From UBA11524 sp965646445 (lineage in GTDB: Bacteria > Bacillota > Clostridia > Christensenellales > Aristaeellaceae), in the NCBI GenBank assembly GCA_965646445.1, contig CBFFZW010000009.1, positions 1 through 64,000 of the forward strand: 64,000 nt of DNA. Reading direction: 5' to 3'. Under the pieces are notes generated by a model that saw only the letters and a program-made list of their open reading frames with translations, was not told the origin of the DNA and did no database searches. Shown one piece after another: positions 41,918-50,219 of the stretch. How positions within the stretch are numbered: position 1 is the first letter of the stretch; every line of letters starts with the position of its first letter. A program made the translations under genes and the position numbers.

Positions 41918-42547
41918 TCACAGGAAAATCGGCAGGAACATGATAACCGTGCTGCCAGCCATGGCCACCACCGCGCCGATGCGCTCGGCCAGAATGCCGG
42001 CATCCGACAATTCCGCGTGCTCATACTGCCAGCGGGACAGGAAGAAATGCGCCTGCTCCGGGTACAGGAAGGTCACAACTCCCAGGATGTACAGCGCCGC
42101 GCCCGGCAGCGCCACCCAGACCGATCCCCGATGCTCCACAGCGCCAAGGGCCATGCGCGTCAGGGCAGTAGCCATGGTATAGCGGCTCATAGGCGAGGAC
42201 TGACCGTTGATGACGATGCTGACCTCGCCCACCCCCAGCGGCAAGCCGCTTTCATCCAGCAGATGCTCACCGTCCCAGACGCCGGTGAGGGGATTGCCGT
42301 CGCCCAGATCCACGGTAATACGGTCGCCCTCCGCCGTCAGCAGCGCGTCCACCGTTTCCTGGCCGATGGCGCCCGTGAAGCGCCAAGCGCTGTCATGGGC
42401 CGTCATGGTTATGTCCCCGAACTGATTGGGGCCCTTCCGCGTCAGGAAATAGTCCCTGGCGTACACGCCTGTGCTCAGGTTCAGCCACAGAGACAGAGGC
42501 AGCAGGCACAACAGCATCAGGGGCAGGATAATGCGGGCTTTCTTCAT
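41918..42547 (-). CDS. Conserved membrane protein of unknown function
   Basis: Encodes 209 aa. One hydrophobic segment at the N-terminus (residues ~5-28) is followed by an extracytoplasmic beta-rich region of ~100 residues (ITVDLGDGNPLTGVWDGEHLL). Two C-terminal membrane segments flank YPEQAHFFLSRWQYEHAELS. The latter stretch resembles DUF6199-type membrane proteins of Firmicutes (moderate). Start ATG follows AAAGGAG. It sits downstream of the AAA ATPase gene on the same strand, separated by 19 bp, suggesting cotranscription. No function is proposed. Confidence 0.7.
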   Translation of the reverse strand: MKKARIILPLMLLCLLPLSLWLNLSTGVYARDYFLTRKGPNQFGDITMTAHDSAWRFTGAIGQETVDALLTAEGDRITVDLGDGNPLTGVWDGEHLLDESGLPLGVGEVSIVINGQSSPMSRYTMATALTRMALGAVEHRGSVWVALPGAALYILGVVTFLYPEQAHFFLSRWQYEHAELSDAGILAERIGAVVAMAGSTVIMFLPIFL

Positions 42548-42566
42548 CGTGAACGCTCCTTTCGTA

Positions 42567-43328
42567 TCATGGCAGCTCCTCCCCCAGCAGCTGCCGGAGG
42601 AAGCCGTCGCGGCGGTTAATGAACATTTCCATCACCTGGTAGCTGGCGGTTTCGCGGTAACCGATGGGGTGAATCGCGCCCTCGTCAAAGGACAGCAGCG
42701 CAGCCTCCGGCAGCCCCAGCAGAATGGGGGAATGGGTGGCGATGACGAACTGCGCCCCGGCCTTCGATAAGCGGTGAACCTCGTACAGCAGGGTCAGCTG
42801 GCGCTGGGGAGACAGGGCGGCCTCCGGCTCGTCCAGGAGGTAAAGGCCGTCGGGGCCGAATTCCCCCTGCACCAGATGGAGGAAGCCCTCGCCGTGGGAC
42901 TGGTCGTGCAGGGAGCGGCCGCCGAAGCGCGCGTAATAGTCCTCCTTGCTGCTGACGCCCAGGCCGGAAAGCCGGTATTCCTCTGCCTTGGTAGCTACGT
43001 TGTACAGGCTTTCCGCCCGAAGAAAGTAGCCCCGCCTGGGCTTGCGGACGCCACGGATAAGCCGCACCGAATCCCCCAGGCCGTCCGCCTCCTCATAGGT
43101 GAAGACCCGATGGTTCAGGCTTCCACCCTCCCGGCTGAAGCCCAGGGCGGCGGCAATGCCCTCCAGCAGCGTGGATTTGCCGCTGCCGTTTTCCCCCACC
43201 AGGCAGGTGACGGCGGCGGGCAGCGTCAGCGGACCCTGAAATTGCAGGGCGGGAATGCCGCGAACGTAGGCGTCCCGGGGAACGGCGTCCCAGTCGATGG
43301 CCACAGCCCGCAGGAAAAGCTGGTTCAA
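42567..43328 (-). CDS. AAA-family ATPase (ABC-type, AAA_21-like)
   Basis: Encodes 253 aa from TTG at 43328 (MNQLFLRAVAIDWDAVP); a longer frame to 43724 is out of register with any family and antisense-like. It has Walker A GENGSGKSTLLEG, signature-like SHGEGFLH, Walker B GLYLLDEPEAALS and the H-loop IATHSPILLGLP. The short, membrane-free architecture resembles single-domain AAA proteins of the RecF/SbcC-like clade often seen in nuclease or defence partners, but no partner gene is beside it. It lies 38 bp downstream of pgsA. The ribosome-binding site is weak (GGGGGCG). Confidence 0.82.
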   Translation of the reverse strand: MNQLFLRAVAIDWDAVPRDAYVRGIPALQFQGPLTLPAAVTCLVGENGSGKSTLLEGIAAALGFSREGGSLNHRVFTYEEADGLGDSVRLIRGVRKPRRGYFLRAESLYNVATKAEEYRLSGLGVSSKEDYYARFGGRSLHDQSHGEGFLHLVQGEFGPDGLYLLDEPEAALSPQRQLTLLYEVHRLSKAGAQFVIATHSPILLGLPEAALLSFDEGAIHPIGYRETASYQVMEMFINRRDGFLRQLLGEELP

Positions 43329-43366
43329 GACATTTCGCCCCCTGGGCCCCTTGCGGGGCGTTCGTT

Positions 43367-43969
43367 TTACTTCATCTCCTTGAGCATGCCGCCGTTTTTC
43401 GTAAAATATTCCACGCCGCTCCACAGGGTGATGACGATGGTCCAAAGCGTCAGCAAGCTGCTGACCAGGTAAGGGCCGGAGGAAGCGGGGCTTTCCGCCA
43501 CCACAACCACCTGGGACGCCGCGTCGAACATCAGGCTGGTCACCACAGGCTGGCGCGTCACCATCAGCCAGAGGATCAGCACAATCTGGCTGACAGTTTT
43601 GACCTTGCCCAGCTTGCCCGCGGCAATCACCCGGCCCTTGGTCGCCGCCACCATGCGCAGGCCGTCCACGCTCAGCTCCCGGGCCAGGATGACCACCACC
43701 ACCCAAGCCGGCATCAGGCCGCACTGCACCAGCATGATGAAGGCGGACAGGGTCAGCAGCTTGTCCGCCACCGGGTCGATGAACTTGCCGAAGTCCGTGA
43801 CGATGTGGCGGGAGCGGGCGATGTGCCCGTCCAGAAAATCAGTGAAGGCGGCCAGGGCGAACACGGCGGCGGCCAGGTAATTGCAAAGGGCGGTGTTGGG
43901 CAGCATCAGCACGACCATCAGGGGAATCATGGCCACCCGGGCCAGGGACAGCTTGTTGGGCAGGTTCAT
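43367..43969 (-). CDS. pgsA: CDP-diacylglycerol--glycerol-3-phosphate 3-phosphatidyltransferase
   Basis: Encodes 200 aa. Opens with MNLPNKLSLARVAMIPLMV and carries the CDP-alcohol phosphotransferase motif DGHIARSRHIVTDFGKFIDPVADK (spaced DG..AR........G...D...D). It makes phosphatidylglycerol phosphate at the membrane. The start overlaps the rimO stop by four bases (ATGA), so rimO and pgsA are translationally coupled, a common pairing in Firmicutes. Four to five hydrophobic segments are present. Confidence 0.95.
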   Translation of the reverse strand: MNLPNKLSLARVAMIPLMVVLMLPNTALCNYLAAAVFALAAFTDFLDGHIARSRHIVTDFGKFIDPVADKLLTLSAFIMLVQCGLMPAWVVVVILARELSVDGLRMVAATKGRVIAAGKLGKVKTVSQIVLILWLMVTRQPVVTSLMFDAASQVVVVAESPASSGPYLVSSLLTLWTIVITLWSGVEYFTKNGGMLKEMK

Positions 43970-45288
43970 ACCATCTCTCCCATCAGGTCGTAGGTGTCGG
44001 CTTGGGTGACGCGGACGGAAACGAAGGAGCCGATGTCAGGGGTGTTCCGGGCGGAGAACAGAATCTCGCCGTCCGTTTCGGGGGCCTCCCGCTGGCTGCG
44101 GCCCAGCACGCGGCCGCTTTCATCCTGGTCGGTGACCAGCACCTTTTCCACCGTGCCCACACGGGCCTGGTTGCGCCTGAGGGAAATGCCCGCCTGCAGG
44201 GTCATCAGCCGGTCGAGGCGCTCCTGCTTGACCTTCTCGGGGATCTGGTCGGGCATCCGGGCGGCGGGGGTGTCCTCCTCGGCGGAGTAGGCGAAAGCGC
44301 CCAGCCGGTCGAATTCCGCCTCGGTGAGGAAGTCCAGCAGTTCCTGGAATTGCTCCTCCGTCTCTCCCGGGAAGCCCACGATGATGCTGGTGCGCAGCGT
44401 CAGGCCGCGCTCCCGGGCCAATCGCAGGCAGCGGCGGATGTCCGCGGAGGTGCCGCGCCGGTGCATCCGCCGAAGGATGGTATCGTTGATGTGCTGGATG
44501 GGCAGGTCGAGGTACTTGCAGATGTTGTCCGTCCGGGCGATAACGTCCAGCAGGCGCTCGTCCGTCTCGTCGGGATAGCAGTACAGAACGCGCAGCCAGT
44601 CCACGCCGTCGATGGCGGCAGCCTTGCGCATCAATTCCGGCAGGGCGGTATGCTCCTGCCAGTCGGTACCGTAGCGGGTGGTGTCCTGGGCCACCAGGAT
44701 GTGCTCCCGCACGCCTTCCCCGGCCAGCCTGCGCACCTCCGAAAGGATTTCCGCCTCCCCACGGGAACGGTAGCGTCCGCGAATGAGAGGGATGGCGCAG
44801 AAGGTGCAGCGGTTGTCGCACCCATCTCCGATGCGGGTGTAGGCGGTGTAGCGGGGGGTGGTCAGCACCCGGTCATGCTCGAAGAAGTCAAACTTCTCCT
44901 GGCACAGGGACTGACGCCTGCCTGTGGCCAGCACCCGGTCGATGGCGTCGGCCAGCTGTTCATACTGGTTGACGCCCATCAGCAGGTCAATTTCGGGAAT
45001 ATCCGACAGCAGGGCCTGCTCATACCGCTGGGCCAGACAGCCTGTCACCGCCAGCAGGCGGCACTTACCGGTCTTCTTATACCGGGCCATGTCCAGAATG
45101 GCCTCGATGGATTCCTCCTTGGCCGGGCCAATAAAGCCGCAGGTGTTCACCATCAGCACATCCGCCTGGGCGGGATCACTGGTCAGCTCATATCCCCGGG
45201 CCTTCAGAAGTCCCAGGGCCAGCTCGGAATCCACCCGGTTCTTGTTGCAGCCCAGGGAGATCATGCCAATCTTGCGTACTTGATTCAT
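43966..45288 (-). CDS. rimO: Ribosomal protein S12 methylthiotransferase RimO
   Basis: Encodes 440 aa. The MTTase domain (GMISLGCNKNRVDSELALGLL, MVNTCGFIGPAKEES, TGCLAQRY) holds one Fe-S cluster. The radical SAM domain holds CDNRCTFCAIPLIRG. A C-terminal TRAM domain is present (~residues 375-440). It methylthiolates an Asp in ribosomal protein S12. The N-terminal SLGCNKN and IRGRYRSR patterns favour RimO over MiaB. It is first in an operon with pgsA and, probably, the AAA ATPase and membrane protein downstream. Confidence 0.95.
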   Translation of the reverse strand: MNQVRKIGMISLGCNKNRVDSELALGLLKARGYELTSDPAQADVLMVNTCGFIGPAKEESIEAILDMARYKKTGKCRLLAVTGCLAQRYEQALLSDIPEIDLLMGVNQYEQLADAIDRVLATGRRQSLCQEKFDFFEHDRVLTTPRYTAYTRIGDGCDNRCTFCAIPLIRGRYRSRGEAEILSEVRRLAGEGVREHILVAQDTTRYGTDWQEHTALPELMRKAAAIDGVDWLRVLYCYPDETDERLLDVIARTDNICKYLDLPIQHINDTILRRMHRRGTSADIRRCLRLARERGLTLRTSIIVGFPGETEEQFQELLDFLTEAEFDRLGAFAYSAEEDTPAARMPDQIPEKVKQERLDRLMTLQAGISLRRNQARVGTVEKVLVTDQDESGRVLGRSQREAPETDGEILFSARNTPDIGSFVSVRVTQADTYDLMGEMV

Positions 45289-45335
45289 GGGTCTGTTTCC
45301 TTTCGGGCGCGGGGGTGCCGTCGCGCGGACAATGC

Positions 45336-45364
45336 TTGCGCCGCATACCGTTTTATTATATCAT
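45336..45364 (+). promoter_or_regulatory. Promoter for the transglutaminase-like gene
   Basis: TTGCGC (45336-45341), 17-bp spacer, TATCAT (45359-45364). It overlaps the divergent rimO promoter. Confidence 0.6.
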
Positions 45365-45383
45365 AGGCATGGCCAAATGAAAA
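45355..45383 (-). promoter_or_regulatory. Promoter for the rimO-pgsA unit
   Basis: On the minus strand: TTTTCA (45383-45378), 17-bp spacer, TATAAT (45360-45355). The two divergent -10 elements overlap, so both genes may compete for polymerase. Confidence 0.55.
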
Positions 45384-45433
45384 GAACAGATGCCCTGCCG
45401 ATGACCAGAATACACGTTAAACATGAAGGGAGG

Positions 45434-46510
45434 ATGAATTTTCTGAAAAAAGCGCTGATTTTCCTGCTGTGCCTGGCCTGCCTTCCGGCCATGGCCCTGG
45501 CCGCGCCCATGACGCCCTATGCTCCGGCGACCATGCTGCGCTATCTGGCCCTGACGCCTGCCCAACAGGATTTGTTTGATACGCTGTATGCCGCGGCGGC
45601 CCAGGGGACGGAGGAGGTCGCCTTCCCCGATGGCGCCGCCTATGCGGATGCCGAGGCCGCCTTGCAGGCCCTGCTGACGGACTGCCCGGAGCTGTGCGCC
45701 CTGGCGGGTCGTTACAGCATCCGTTACCTCCAGGACGCACCGAATGTCGCCCTGTCGGCCACCCTGTACTACGACGCGCCCCTGTCCCAGCAGGAGGCGC
45801 TGCTGACGGCGGCCCAGGCCCTGGCAGTGCAGGCCCAGGGGGACAGCTATGCCCGGGAGCTGTTCCTTTACGACGCGCTGTGCGGCGCCTGCGTCTACGA
45901 TCCCGCCGCGCCTCACCCGTCCTCGGCCTACGGCGCGCTGGCGGAGGGCCGCGCCACCTGCGAGGGCTATGCCCGGGCCTTGTCGTTGCTGTGCCGCCTG
46001 GCCGGCATTCCCTGTGCCATGGTGACGGGAGATGCCTGGCACGACGGCAGCACGGAGGCCCATGCCTGGTGCGTGATGAACGTCGGCGGTGAATTCGTCC
46101 TCTGCGATCCCACCTGGGACGACCAGGACGGGCTGGGCGTCGTCACCCACTGGTACTTCAACCTGTCGGAAAGGCAGATGGGCGCGGATCACCGGGCGGA
46201 CGGCGGCTTCCCGCTGTCAGCTTGCACCACGGAGGAGCTGACCTGGCACGCACAGCAAAACCGCCTTGTTCCGCGGGAAAAGGACGCGGCCCAGGCGGTG
46301 ATGGATGCGGCGCTGACGGATTTTGCCCTCAGCGGTCACGCGGTTCATTGGCGCTTTGAGAACCCGGCGGACGCAAAAGCCCTTGCGGCGGACGTGGAGG
46401 GCTGCTTCCGCCAATACAACAGCCGCCATCCCGAGGCGGCGTTCAGCGGCGCGTACAGCGTCAGCTGGTCGGAGATCCAGGGGTGCGTGGTGATTCAGCG
46501 GCGGGACTGA
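45434..46510 (+). CDS. Secreted transglutaminase-like protein
   Basis: Encodes 358 aa. A signal peptide (MNFLKKALIFLLCLACLPAMALA) precedes a transglutaminase-like domain with an apparent catalytic triad: Cys in RATCEGYARALSLL, His in DGSTEAHAWCVMNV, Asp in LCDPTWDDQDG. Bacterial members often act as proteases or cross-linkers at the cell surface. The ~85 residues after the domain are unassigned. The ATG follows GAAGGGAGG with unusually short spacing; in-frame upstream codons are not family-like. Its last 50 bases overlap the 3' end of the convergent MATE gene. Confidence 0.8.
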   Translation: MNFLKKALIFLLCLACLPAMALAAPMTPYAPATMLRYLALTPAQQDLFDTLYAAAAQGTEEVAFPDGAAYADAEAALQALLTDCPELCALAGRYSIRYLQDAPNVALSATLYYDAPLSQQEALLTAAQALAVQAQGDSYARELFLYDALCGACVYDPAAPHPSSAYGALAEGRATCEGYARALSLLCRLAGIPCAMVTGDAWHDGSTEAHAWCVMNVGGEFVLCDPTWDDQDGLGVVTHWYFNLSERQMGADHRADGGFPLSACTTEELTWHAQQNRLVPREKDAAQAVMDAALTDFALSGHAVHWRFENPADAKALAADVEGCFRQYNSRHPEAAFSGAYSVSWSEIQGCVVIQRRD

Positions 46511-47819
46511 GGTGCCTGCGAAGCCCCGCGAGACCCACGATGTCCGCCGTCAGCCAGCCGATGGGGATGGACCACCAGATGGCGGGCAGCCCCCACACAG
46601 GCGTCAGGGTGTAGGCCAGCAGCACCCGCAGGCCCAGGGAAATCACCGTCAGCACCACCGACATGCCCGCCTTTTCCAGCCCCCGCCAGGTGGCGTAGAG
46701 CAGGAACAGCATGCCGATGCCCATGTAGCACAGGCCCTCCGTGCGCAGGTAGCCCACGCCGATGTCCAGCACCTCCGTGACGGAAGGGTCGATGAACAGC
46801 GTGAGCAGAGGCCGGGCGAAGACCGCCACCAGCGCCGACACCGCCCCGCAGAAGCCCAGGGACATGGCGGAGGCCGCGAAGAAGCCCCGGCGCACGCGAT
46901 CCCGCTTCCCCGCGCCGAGGTTCTGGGCTACATAGGTGGCGAAGCCCCCCGCGAAGTCCTGGGCCGGGGCGTAGGCAAAGGCGTCGATCTTGACCCCGGC
47001 GGCGAAGGCGGCCATCACCGGCACGCCGAAGGAATTGACCAGGGACTGAATCATCAGGATGCCGAAGTTCATCACCGACTGCTGCACGCTGGTGAGGGCG
47101 GACACCGAGGCGATCCGCCGCATCAGGGGCCCATGGGGCTTCAGGTGACGCCGGGCGGGGGCCATGCCGCCCATGCGGGCCAGGAAGTACCAGCCGATCC
47201 CCAGCGCCGACACATACTGCGCGATCACCGTCGCCCAGGCCGCGCCGGGGATGCCCAGGCCCAGCACCGGCACCATCAGCAGATCCAGGAGGATGTTCAG
47301 GAGGGCCGAGGCCATCAGGAACCACAGGGGCGTGACGGAATTGCCCGCGCTGCGCATGATGGAGGCCAGATAGTTGTACAGAAACGTGGCCGGGAGTCCG
47401 GCGAAAATCACCGTCAGGTAGCTTTTCAGCGGCGGAACGGCTTCCTCCGGGATGCGCATCAGCAGCATCAGCGGCTCTGTCAGCAGGTAGGAAAGGGCCG
47501 TCAGCAGCGCCGTCACCCCGGCGATGAGCACCAGCGCGTTGCCCGTGGCCAGGCGCATGCTTTCCCGGTCGCCCTGGCCGTAAAACTGGCTGGTTACCAC
47601 CCCGGCCCCCAGGCACAGCCCCAGGATGATGCTGGTCAGGAGCACCATCAGCGAGAAGGCGCTGCCCACGGCGGCCAGGGCCGTCTGGCCCAGAAAGCGG
47701 CCCACCACCCAGGTGTCCGCCAGGTTGTACATCTGCTGGAGAAGATTCCCCGCCATCAGCGGCAGGGAGAAAAGAATCAGCCCCCGGACGACGGGCCCGC
47801 GGGTCAAATCACGTTCCAT
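46461..47819 (-). CDS. MATE-family multidrug efflux transporter
   Basis: Encodes 452 aa with about twelve membrane segments. SLPLMAGNLLQQMYNLADTWVVGRFLG and the second-half ASVSALTSVQQSVMNFGILM are typical of MATE exporters, which use Na+ or H+ gradients to export drugs or metabolites. ATG at 47819 starts MERDLTRGPVVRGLILFS; an in-frame ATG at 47888 adds Arg-rich sequence with no family similarity. The 3' end overlaps the convergent transglutaminase gene by 50 bp. Confidence 0.9.
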   Translation of the reverse strand: MERDLTRGPVVRGLILFSLPLMAGNLLQQMYNLADTWVVGRFLGQTALAAVGSAFSLMVLLTSIILGLCLGAGVVTSQFYGQGDRESMRLATGNALVLIAGVTALLTALSYLLTEPLMLLMRIPEEAVPPLKSYLTVIFAGLPATFLYNYLASIMRSAGNSVTPLWFLMASALLNILLDLLMVPVLGLGIPGAAWATVIAQYVSALGIGWYFLARMGGMAPARRHLKPHGPLMRRIASVSALTSVQQSVMNFGILMIQSLVNSFGVPVMAAFAAGVKIDAFAYAPAQDFAGGFATYVAQNLGAGKRDRVRRGFFAASAMSLGFCGAVSALVAVFARPLLTLFIDPSVTEVLDIGVGYLRTEGLCYMGIGMLFLLYATWRGLEKAGMSVVLTVISLGLRVLLAYTLTPVWGLPAIWWSIPIGWLTADIVGLAGLRRHLSPAAESPRTPGSPTS

Positions 47820-47954
47820 GACCTTGCATCCTTTCCGCCGGCGAGAGGCTCTCCCGCCAAGGCGCAGTCTGCTCATAGCATAGCACAAGACGCGGCGTCT
47901 GCCAAGGGGGCCGCGGGACGAAAATCAGGGCTGTTCAGTCAGGGCATGTCGTGG

Positions 47955-47960
47955 TATAAT
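47955..47960 (+). promoter_or_regulatory. Probable -10 element for ridA
   Basis: TATAAT preceded by TGG (extended -10 character). No good -35; TTCAGT at about 47934 is 15 bp away. Confidence 0.4.
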
Positions 47961-48002
47961 CAATCAAGCCCATTCAATACCAACGAAAGCGAGGTTTTTG
48001 TC

Positions 48003-48383
48003 ATGCGCAAGACTCTTTCCACCCCCAACGCGCCTGCCGCCATCGGCCCCTATGCTCAGGGCGTCCAGGCGGGCAATCTGGTTTTTGTCAGCGGTCAGCT
48101 GCCGATTATTCCCGCCACCGGCGCGCTCCATACCGGCCCCATCGGGGAACAGACCCGGCAGTGCATGGAGAATATCACCAACATTCTGGCGGAAGCCGGA
48201 GCTACCCTGCGCGACGTGGTCAAGACCACGATCTTCCTGAAGGATCTGGGGGATTTTGCGGAGGTCAACGCCGCCTATGGCGCTTTCTTCCCGGAGGATG
48301 CCCCCGCCCGCGCCTGCGTTCAGGTGGCCAAGCTGCCCAAGGACGCGCAGGTGGAGATTGAGGTCATCGCGGTCAAAGGCTAA
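48003..48383 (+). CDS. ridA: RidA-family reactive intermediate deaminase
   Basis: Encodes 126 aa, the family's normal length. NAPAAIGPYAQGVQAGNLVFVSGQLPI and the conserved Arg in PARACVQVAKLPKDAQVEIEVIAV mark an active RidA. It hydrolyses reactive enamines/imines released by PLP enzymes, protecting other PLP enzymes from damage. ATG at 48003 follows GCGAGG. It is a single gene closed by a bidirectional terminator. Confidence 0.94.
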   Translation: MRKTLSTPNAPAAIGPYAQGVQAGNLVFVSGQLPIIPATGALHTGPIGEQTRQCMENITNILAEAGATLRDVVKTTIFLKDLGDFAEVNAAYGAFFPEDAPARACVQVAKLPKDAQVEIEVIAVKG

Positions 48384-48400
48384 TATCGTCCCATCAAGAA

Positions 48401-48436
48401 CGCCCGGATGCCTTCATCAGCATCCGGGCGATTTTG
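48401..48436. terminator. Bidirectional terminator between ridA and the YeiH-like gene
   Basis: CGCCCGGATGC/GCATCCGGGCG perfect stem with an eight-base loop; ATTTTGTT on the right. The structure abuts the stop codon at 48437. Confidence 0.85.
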
Positions 48437-49465
48437 TTACCTCGGAATCATCACCAGGCTGACCAGGATGATGCCAATCCAGCAGCACGCGCCCAGCAAA
48501 ATGGGCTTGCCGCCGGTCTTGACCAGCTTCACCAGGTCGGTGTTCAGGCCGATGGCGGCCATGGCCAGGATAATCAGGAACTTGCTCAGGGATTTGAACA
48601 GCGTGAAGCTGCTTTCCGGCACACCCAGGGCGGTGCAGAGGGTGGTTGCCACGCTGGCGGCAATAAACCATAGAATGAAGAAGGGGAAAATCTTCCGCAG
48701 GTTGACCTTCTGGCCGGCGGCCTTCTGCCCGCGTGTGCGCAGGAAGGCCAGCGCCAGAGTGATGGGGATGATGGCCAGCGTGCGGGTGAGCTTGACGGTC
48801 ACGGCCTTGTCCAGGGTGGCGCTGCCCAGGCCGAACATGTTGTCCCAGGTGGCGGCGCAGGCCGTGACGGAGGAGGTGTCGTTCACCGCCGTGCCCGCGA
48901 AAAGGCCGAAGGCCTCGCCGCTGACGGTGGAGAAGCCCAGGGCCTGTCCCAGGTGGGGGAAGATGATGGCGGCCAGCACATTGAACAGGAAGATAACGCT
49001 GATGGCCTGGGCCACCTCCTCGTCGTCCGCGTCGATGACGGAGGCTGTGGCCGCGATGGCGCTGCCGCCGCAGATGCTGCTGCCAACGCCCACCAGGGTG
49101 CTGATGGCGCCGGGGATTTTCAGGGCCTTGTGCAGCGCGTAGGCGATGATGAGGCTGACGCTGATGGTACACAGGATGATGGGCAGGCTCTGCGCGCCGG
49201 TTTGCAGCACCACGGACAGATTCAGCCCGAAGCCCAGCAGCACCACGGCCCACTGCAGCACCTTTTTGCCGGTGAAGCGAATGCCGGGAGCGCAAACACC
49301 GTGCTTCTTCCAGACCAGGGAAATCAGCATACCCGCTACAATGGCGATCACCGGGCCGCCGATGACGGGAAACAGCTGCCCCAGAAAATGGCTGGGCACA
49401 GCGATGAGCAGGCACACCAGGATGCCCTGCCAGCAGGTTCGCAAATCCTTGAGGATGGTTTTCAT
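48437..49465 (-). CDS. YeiH-family putative sulfate exporter
   Basis: Encodes 342 aa with about ten membrane segments. GGPVIAIVAGMLISLVW, WAVVLLGFGLNLSVVL, GVGSSICGGSAIAATASVI and TAVNDTSSVTACAATW are the conserved blocks of the YeiH (PSE) family, described as putative sulfate exporters. ATG at 49465 (MKTILKDLRTCW) is preferred; upstream codons to 49510 do not look like part of the family and have no ribosome-binding site. No cysteine or taurine metabolism genes flank it. Confidence 0.87.
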   Translation of the reverse strand: MKTILKDLRTCWQGILVCLLIAVPSHFLGQLFPVIGGPVIAIVAGMLISLVWKKHGVCAPGIRFTGKKVLQWAVVLLGFGLNLSVVLQTGAQSLPIILCTISVSLIIAYALHKALKIPGAISTLVGVGSSICGGSAIAATASVIDADDEEVAQAISVIFLFNVLAAIIFPHLGQALGFSTVSGEAFGLFAGTAVNDTSSVTACAATWDNMFGLGSATLDKAVTVKLTRTLAIIPITLALAFLRTRGQKAAGQKVNLRKIFPFFILWFIAASVATTLCTALGVPESSFTLFKSLSKFLIILAMAAIGLNTDLVKLVKTGGKPILLGACCWIGIILVSLVMIPR

Positions 49466-49556
49466 TGGCGTAGAAACCCCTTTCTGATGGATGCCGGTAC
49501 ACATGAACACAATATCGTAACATTCGCCGTCAGCACGGGCATTCCTGCCGGAAGGA

Positions 49557-49585
49557 TAAAAAGGAAGCCCCTTTTCAGGGGCTTC
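49557..49585 (-). terminator. Terminator of the cotJ operon
   Basis: On the minus strand, GGAAGCCCC/GGGGCTTCC perfect stem, six-base loop, then TTTTTAT. Confidence 0.9.
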
Positions 49586-49607
49586 CCAGAGGAGAATGCC
49601 TGGTGTT

Positions 49608-50219
49608 TTACTGGTTAGGGCAGCACAGGTTCAGGGAAGGGTTGTAGGCGTAGAAGTTGCTGCAGTTGAGGTTATCCTGGACGATGCCCAGGGCCTCGGC
49701 GAAGCGCTGATAGTGGACGATTTCCCGCTCCCGCAGATAGCGCAGCACGTCGATAACGTCGGGGTCATCCGCCTGATGGAGCAGGTTCTCGTAGGTCGTT
49801 CGGGCCTTCTGCTCGGCAGCGAGATCCTCATGCAGGTCGGTGATGGGGTCGCCCTTCACCGCCAGGAAGGCCGTTGTGTTGGGAACGCCCGCCGCGGCCT
49901 GGGGGTACACGCCCGCGCCATGATCGGTGAAATAGGGCGCGAAGCCGCCGTCCACGATTTCCTGGTGGGACAGGGAACGGGTCAGCTGATGCACCATGGC
50001 GCCGACAATTTCCAGATGCCCAAGCTCTTCCGTACCAATGTCGGTAAGCAGTCCCTTGAGCTCCTTGTAGGGCATGGAGAAGCGCTGGCTCAGATAGCGC
50101 AGGGACGCGCTGAGCTCGCCGTCAGGGCCGCCGTACTGGCTGATAATCAGCGATGCCATCCGCGGGTTGGGCCTGGCAATTTTGACCGGGTATTGCAGTT
50201 CCTTCTCATACACAAACAT
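49608..50219 (-). CDS. cotJC: Spore coat protein CotJC (manganese-catalase-like)
   Basis: Encodes 203 aa. A manganese catalase-like ferritin fold: LSQRFSMPYKELKGLL, DIGTEELGHLEIVGAMVHQL and, later, DLAAEQKARTTYENLL with EIVHYQRFAEAL, supplying the Glu/His ligands of a di-metal site. CotJC is a spore coat protein, produced in the mother cell. ATG at 50219 overlaps the upstream cotJAB gene by 14 bases, so translation is coupled. The C-terminus ends with a CysCys pair (LNLCCPNQ). It is followed by a strong terminator. Confidence 0.92.
   Translation of the reverse strand: MFVYEKELQYPVKIARPNPRMASLIISQYGGPDGELSASLRYLSQRFSMPYKELKGLLTDIGTEELGHLEIVGAMVHQLTRSLSHQEIVDGGFAPYFTDHGAGVYPQAAAGVPNTTAFLAVKGDPITDLHEDLAAEQKARTTYENLLHQADDPDVIDVLRYLREREIVHYQRFAEALGIVQDNLNCSNFYAYNPSLNLCCPNQ

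Noticed and set aside
41312..42619. 435-codon plus-strand frame over the YlbJ-like and downstream membrane gene
   Set aside because: Out of frame with both hydrophobic proteins, no ribosome-binding site, Arg/Ala/Gly-rich low-complexity translation.
46512..48002. Plus-strand extension of the ridA frame back through the MATE gene
   Set aside because: Antisense to MATE membrane segments; RidA has its conserved N-terminus at the ATG at 48003.
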